Positions 6,660 through 7,982 of a DNA stretch of 7,982 bases are shown here, piece after piece; within the stretch, counting starts at the first letter, position 1; each line of letters begins with the position of its first letter. A model generated the notes under the pieces. That model ran no database searches and was not told the DNA's origin. It saw only the letters and a program-made list of their open reading frames with translations. Source of the stretch: Clostridiaceae bacterium (lineage in GTDB: Bacteria > Bacillota > Clostridia > DSM-8532); the NCBI GenBank assembly GCA_012842645.1, contig DUSJ01000068.1:1-7982 (forward strand). Reading direction: 5' to 3'. The position numbers were made by a program, and so were the translations under genes.

Positions 6660-6785
6660 GAATTATTCCGCCTGAGCTGTACGCATGACTGCCATAAAGC
6701 GGCGTGCCTGCATGCGATTTAAGCGCAGCACGGACAGCGGAGCGATCCAGGATATACATGAAACATCAATACAGAGGAGGATCAT
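6660..6785 (+). promoter_or_regulatory. Untranslated stretch between attenuator and ABC-F gene
   Basis: I see no convincing gene here. An imperfect hairpin can be drawn: CGTGC (6703-6707) with GCACG (6728-6732), enclosing TGCG (6713-6716) with CGCA (6724-6727), with a 5-nt bulge. The end carries the strong ribosome site GAGGAGG (6774-6780), 5 nt before the ATG at 6786. A further translational control layer is possible but unsupported. Confidence 0.4.
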
Positions 6786-7982
6786 ATGTCATTGATAAAA
6801 ATATCGGACCTGACTTTTGCTTATGAAGGCACCTATGACAATATTTTCGAAAACGTATCATTCCAGATAGATACCGACTGGAAGCTCGGCTTTATCGGCA
6901 GGAACGGCAGGGGGAAGACCACATTCCTGAACCTGCTGATGGGAAAGTATGAGTACAGCGGAACCATTACTGCTTCGGTGAACTTTGAGTATTTCCCGTA
7001 TCCGGTGCCGGATAAGAAACTGGATACCATCGAGGTGATAAACTCTATCTGGTCAGGGTACGAGCCCTGGGAACTGAAAAAGGAACTGTCACTTCTTGAG
7101 GTCGACGAAAATGTCCTCTACAGACCATTCAAAACACTGAGCAACGGGGAGCGGACCAAGATCCTGCTTGCAATACTGTTCCTTAAGGAAAACAGTTTCC
7201 TGCTGATTGACGAACCCACCAACCATCTTGATCTTGCAGGAAGGGAGACGGTAGGCAGGTATCTCAACGGGAAAAAAGGATTTATCCTGGTTTCCCATGA
7301 CAGGGCATTTCTTGATAACTGCGTTGACCATATCCTTTCAATAAACAGGGCGAATATTGAAATACAGAAAGGGAACTTTTCTTCCTGGTGGGCGAATAAG
7401 CAGGCGCTGGACAATTTCGAGCTTAAGGAAAACGAAAAACTGAAAAGAGACATAAAGAACCTGAAAGAAGCAGCAAAACGTACGGCAGAATGGGCTGACA
7501 GGGCCGAAGCTTCGAAGATCGGCATCAATCCGTACAGGGAAGAAAAAAGCATTGGCCGGCGGCCCTATGAAGGCAGCAAATCAAAGAAAATGATGAAGCG
7601 CGCCAAGGCTATCGATACGAGGATTCAGGCTGCCATAGATGAAAAATCAAAGCTCCTGAAAAACATCGAGATCACGGAAAACCTAAAAATTGCCCAGCTT
7701 CAGTATCACTCCAACCGTCTTGTCGCCCTGGAGAATGTTTCGGTCTGCTATGACGACAGGACAGTATGCGACAATATCAGTTTCACCGTGGAACAGGGTG
7801 ACAGGATAGCGCTCCGGGGAAAGAACGGATCAGGCAAGACAAGCATTATAAAGCTGATATGCGGGGAAGACGTCGCCTATTCCGGACGCTTTTACAAAGG
7901 CAGCCAGCTGCTCATATCATATGTACCGCAGGATACGTCTTTCCTAACTGGGAACCTGTCCGATTACGCCTGTGAGAATTCC
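6786..7982 (+). CDS. ABC-F ribosome protection protein, Lsa/CplR-like (3' end beyond window)
   Basis: The window holds 399 codons from ATG 6786 with no stop; family members have about 490-500 residues, so the end is missing. There are no membrane helices. The first ATPase domain has Walker A GRNGRGKTT (38-46), signature LSNGE (118-122), Walker B LLIDEPTNHLD (139-149) with catalytic E143, and switch H171. A long charged, probably helical linker (about 205-300) corresponds to the antibiotic resistance domain that reaches into the ribosome. The second domain begins with NRLVALENVSV, has Walker A RGKNGSGKTS (344-353), and reaches its Q-loop at Q382. The opening region (FENVSFQIDTDWKLGFIGRN) is typical of the Lsa group. 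Such proteins displace lincosamides, pleuromutilins and streptogramin A from the 50S subunit. The long attenuator-like leader supports an inducible resistance role. The drug range is not shown by the sequence. Confidence 0.93.
   Translation, partial: MSLIKISDLTFAYEGTYDNIFENVSFQIDTDWKLGFIGRNGRGKTTFLNLLMGKYEYSGTITASVNFEYFPYPVPDKKLDTIEVINSIWSGYEPWELKKELSLLEVDENVLYRPFKTLSNGERTKILLAILFLKENSFLLIDEPTNHLDLAGRETVGRYLNGKKGFILVSHDRAFLDNCVDHILSINRANIEIQKGNFSSWWANKQALDNFELKENEKLKRDIKNLKEAAKRTAEWADRAEASKIGINPYREEKSIGRRPYEGSKSKKMMKRAKAIDTRIQAAIDEKSKLLKNIEITENLKIAQLQYHSNRLVALENVSVCYDDRTVCDNISFTVEQGDRIALRGKNGSGKTSIIKLICGEDVAYSGRFYKGSQLLISYVPQDTSFLTGNLSDYACENS

Overview
The window looks like a chromosomal segment of a clostridial Firmicute. 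The signs are moderate GC with many AGG and ATA codons, strong AGGAGG-type ribosome binding sites, TTG and GTG starts, sigma-A promoters, a VanR/VanS-like two-component pair and an Lsa-type ABC-F protein. The genus cannot be fixed from the sequence alone.

Left part, minus strand (3610 down to 1): an OmpR-family response regulator, a polytopic sensor histidine kinase overlapping it by 4 bp, and 47 bp further on a processive-type family 2 glycosyltransferase that runs off the left edge. These three probably form one transcript, so a membrane-sensing system may control synthesis of a surface or exported polysaccharide.

Middle, plus strand (3846-6389): a complete polar amino acid ABC importer made of a lipoprotein binding protein, a HisM/GlnP-type permease and a GlnQ-type ATPase. 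The divergent intergenic region (3611-3845) holds a near-consensus promoter for the binding protein, an 11-bp-spaced TTAAGA direct repeat and four ATGCAT hexamers. A large hairpin terminator and a fresh extended -10 promoter separate the binding-protein gene from the permease/ATPase pair. The binding protein is circularly permuted: the segment that ends an ordinary SBP_bac_3 protein sits at its N-terminus, just after the lipobox cysteine, and is absent from its C-terminus. The ATPase has about 34 extra residues in its helical subdomain.

Right part, plus strand (6390-7982): a leader of about 340 nt precedes an Lsa/CplR-like ABC-F ribosome protection gene that is cut by the right edge. The leader has a promoter, a six-codon ORF with a good Shine-Dalgarno, an 11-bp intrinsic terminator, a 16-pair alternative pairing that would break that terminator, and a 9-pair competitor lying inside the small ORF. 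This is the layout of ribosome-mediated transcription attenuation, which would switch the resistance gene on when an antibiotic stalls ribosomes on the leader ORF.

The two observations most worth following up are the permuted binding protein and the ABC-F attenuator. No RNA genes, insertion sequences or CRISPR arrays were seen.
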